The notes under the pieces: model-generated | The model's database searches: none | Told to the model about the DNA's origin: nothing | The model's input: only the letters and a program-made list of their open reading frames with translations | Translations under genes and position numbers: made by a program | Part shown: positions 61,383-64,000 of the stretch, in pieces | Numbering within the stretch: position 1 is the first letter of the stretch | How the letters are laid out: each line of letters starts with the position of its first letter | NCBI GenBank assembly: GCA_004335835.1 | Contig: RWJK01000164.1 | Coordinates: forward strand, 1-64,000 | Source of the DNA: Scenedesmus sp. ARA3 | Taxonomy: Eukaryota > Chlorophyta > Chlorophyceae > Sphaeropleales > Scenedesmaceae | Length of the DNA: 64,000 nucleotides | Reading direction: 5' to 3'

Positions 61383-63798
61383 TGCTGCTGAGCTGCCCTG
61401 CACTGCATCGTGCACGCGCGTGAAGTGCTGCAGAGTGATGGCCAGTGAGCGGGGGCTGCCGTAGGCCCAGCTGCTGATGGCGTTTTGCAGCAGGTGCGCT
61501 GCCTGGTGGTCGCTTGCATGCACAGCTGGCAGCTCCTGCACAAGCAGGCAGCGCACAGCAGCCACGTCAATTACTGCAGTAGTTACAAGCTCGTCCCACG
61601 CACAATACAGTTGCCCCAGGTGCAATACTTTGATTGCGTACCAATAACTTGAAGCAAACTTCTACAATGATATCATCATCAAAATGCTGTCACACATATG
61701 CGTTTGGTGCTTTTCGAGTCAAACACAACACCTGTCTCAACCGCAACTTGTGTTTGCAGTGGCAATCTGTGCGGTTCCCCTGGCCCAGGTTCATAGCATG
61801 AACAGGAACGTCACATCCGTGTCTTGTGTGCACAGCAAAGCAGGCAGCTGCGCCAGCACGCAAGGCCTGCTCACCTGCTGCAGTCCCTGCAGTGCTGTAT
61901 GCAGCGCCTCCAGCTCATCGCAGCCTGCCTGCTTGAACATAGAAACAAGCTGCCCCAAGTGCTTGTCAATCACAGGCTGCAGCCGCTGCAGCGGCCCTGG
62001 GGCATCTGGTGGTACAGTGCTGTTCTGCTGCAGCAGCGGCTCCAGTGCTTCTGGATCTTGCGACAACTGCTGCTTGAATGCCTGCATACGTCATGTACAA
62101 GGCTGTTGAGAAGCAAGTGGCCTTGGCTCAAGCTCAACATGCCGCAGCTGTCGCAGCATCAAGCTGCTCAACGGCAGCAAAGAAAGCTTCTTGCCAGCGC
62201 CATGGCAGGCATCTCGCCAACTGGCTACTTGCAGACAGCATGTTCACATGCTGCCTTTCCTGCAAGCGAGTTTCCTGCAAGCACGCTGTCCTGCAAACAC
62301 GCTTCCTGTGTTATTCAGTGCAGCCCACCTGCAGCTGGTCCTCTGGTATGTAGTGCGTGGCAATGCCGGTGTACAGCAGGTCAGCAGCGCTGCTCAGCCG
62401 CACCCCGCTTAGCCCAAGGAACAGCCCCAGGTGCCCAGGCATGTGTGCCGCCTTGAATGCAAAGCCAACATCTGGCCAGAGCCCTGCACGCACACATGAA
62501 GCAGCGCAATAACACTCAGCATGAGGAGGCACGGGTGCAGTGGTTGACTTGGCGTTTTGACAGTCACAATCCGTGCTGGGCAGCAGCAAGCTGTGCAACT
62601 GATGCCAGTTGCAAGCTGCTGCTGTGGCATGTGCTGGGCACATTCTCAACATGCCCTGCCTCTGTTGGGCAGGCTGTGGTATGTGTGTAGAGCATGCACA
62701 TGGTAGGTTCTGCTGCTGTAAGCATCCCATGAATGCAAAACAGCATGCACAACCAGCTGCCCACATGCGGTAGCCGACAGCAGCCAACCCACCTATGGCA
62801 TTCTCAGGCATAGCAAAGATGGTGCCATCACTGACCACCCTGAACCTGCCAAAGCCGGCAATGCCAAACCCTAAACCCATCCAGATGCCTTGGCAGCAGG
62901 AGACAAAGGGCAGCTTGTAGCTGGCTATGAGCAGCAGGGTGCTGTACTCTGCTTGAAACACCCTGTGGATGTGGTGGCCTTCTGGCGGGAAGTCTGGGTA
63001 AGGGCTGTCTAGCACAGCCTGCCTTGCTGCCTTGACATCGCCGCCTGCCCAGAAGCAGCAGAGCGCAAGACACAGGTGATGTGTGTTCAGGCAGCAGGAG
63101 CTGTACAAGAAAGAGGTGAGTGAAACTGCACAGATACATGATAGTGTAAGCATACAACGCAGTAAAATTGTTGATACAATGCACATGACGTGCTGTTGGC
63201 GCGCGGTGTGTGGATCTGCTGCATCAAAGCAGCAAGCAGAGACTCTCTGCTGACCGATGATCGGTGTGGCTGTGTGCAATACAACACATGTGTTGTGCAC
63301 CGCATTCTGCGCTGTGCTCGCTGTCCAATCGCACCTGAACAGAAGCTCCTGTCATTGTCAGAGTCCAGCAGCACTGCCTTCACCCCACTCGCCGCATCAG
63401 CCCAGGCCAGCAGCTGCTGCTGCAGCTGTTCCACATGCTCTGCACCACCACATCAATTCAAAGTGTGCACAGCCCGGAAGTCAAGCGCTGCAGCAGTTGC
63501 ATTGGCCTCCAGCAAGTATTGCTATGCTGCGCTTCCTTGAAAGCATGGCATCTGCACGGCTGCACGCATATACAAGGAAATACCCGCTGCTACCAAATGA
63601 CCTGTACCAGGCCTGGTGCAACTGCCACCGCATACCTGCTCCCAATGCATTCAGCTGCTTACTCCTGGCCAGTGTTAGCCTGCCAAGGCCGTTTTCTTTG
63701 GTTACTATGACCTCTGGAGGGCTTGCTACAGCAGACATTGCGCAGCGGGCTAGCAGGCGCGGCCTTGCCTTGCCTGCTGCACCGCGCAGTAGGTGCAT
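60839..63798 (-). CDS. HIBCH: 3-hydroxyisobutyryl-CoA hydrolase (enoyl-CoA hydratase/isomerase superfamily)
   Basis: Seven minus-strand exons: 63798-63636, 63439-63335, 63044-62793, 62483-62329, 62081-61875, 61535-61305, 61093-60839 (stop TAG). Phases close: 1368 nt, 455 residues. The N-terminus (MHLLRGAAGKARPRLLARC) is Arg-rich without acids, as in mitochondrial presequences. The crotonase fold shows as LTLARSKQLNAL, FCSGGDVKAAR (oxyanion-hole segment), QGIWMGLGFGIA, FAMPENAIGLWPDVG and, at about 388-398, EGVRAALVDKD. In the family the Glu of PEN/PET and the Asp of PDVG are catalytic; both are present, and the EGVRA..DKD tail separates this group from plain enoyl-CoA hydratases. It frees 3-hydroxyisobutyrate from its CoA ester in valine breakdown. 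An Ala run of about 10 from a CTG tract sits in exon 6, and the C-terminus is longer than usual after DKD. Confidence 0.94.
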
Positions 63799-64000
63799 GG
63801 GGCGCAATGCCAGTCACTGACGCTAGTGGGCAGCAATTGTTCAAGTGGTCTGCATAGTGTGCAATTCACCTTTTAATGTCAGTCAATTGCTGGCAGTGGT
63901 GAGCAGCAGCGGGGTTACGGCCTCTTGGCATCACACTCCAGCCTGGCCTGGCAGGCCACAGCCCTAGCTGACACAGGCAGTAACAGGCACACCCTCTGCC
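63799..64000. other. upstream flank of the hydrolase gene
   Basis: Promoter and 5' UTR of the 3-hydroxyisobutyryl-CoA hydrolase gene are expected here; nothing specific recognised before the window ends. Confidence 0.4.

Overview
The window is nuclear DNA of a green alga, most likely a chlorophyte of the Chlorophyceae type. This is inferred from content; nothing in the window names the organism. The genes have many short exons with GT-AG introns. CAG/CTG runs are everywhere, giving Ala, Gln and Ser tracts. Several products look plastid or mitochondrial, and one ciliate-lineage type WD40 gene (WDR27) is present. The ORFs only make sense when spliced, so I joined exons by splice sites, codon phase and family motifs; splice phases close exactly in every gene model given as complete.

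Layout. 95-2369 (+): 3' part of an adenosine deaminase family gene. 5014-6387 (-): probable plastid CxxCxGxG zinc-finger protein. 7166-8671 (+): DUF1279/FAM210-like membrane protein. 10104-15100 (-): complete regulatory subunit of acetolactate synthase, 12 exons, two repeats. 15529-21609 (+): WDR27-like WD40 protein, 12 exons. 23488-about 32230 (-): multicopper oxidase A, with an unsettled 5' end. 36185-37137 (-): truncated multicopper oxidase pseudogene C. 39929-50897 (-): complete secreted CotA-like multicopper oxidase B, 22 exons including one of 13 nt. 53206-59943 (-): large low-complexity coiled-coil protein, not identified. 60839-63798 (-): complete 3-hydroxyisobutyryl-CoA hydrolase. A 150-N gap lies at 51537-51686.

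The genes are not an operon. Two touch branched-chain amino acids at opposite ends (acetolactate synthase regulation in synthesis, 3-hydroxyisobutyryl-CoA hydrolase in valine breakdown), probably by chance. The three multicopper oxidase units form a tandem family with very uneven similarity, pointing to gene conversion and to decay of one member.

The most unusual signal is structural. In at least four of these genes, the end of an exon together with its splice site has been copied one to several times into the neighbouring intron. The copies are diverged, spaced about 50-150 nt apart, and keep GT or AG at the right place. They occur at five of the twelve exons of the acetolactate synthase regulatory gene, at two exons of the WDR27 gene and repeatedly in both multicopper oxidases.
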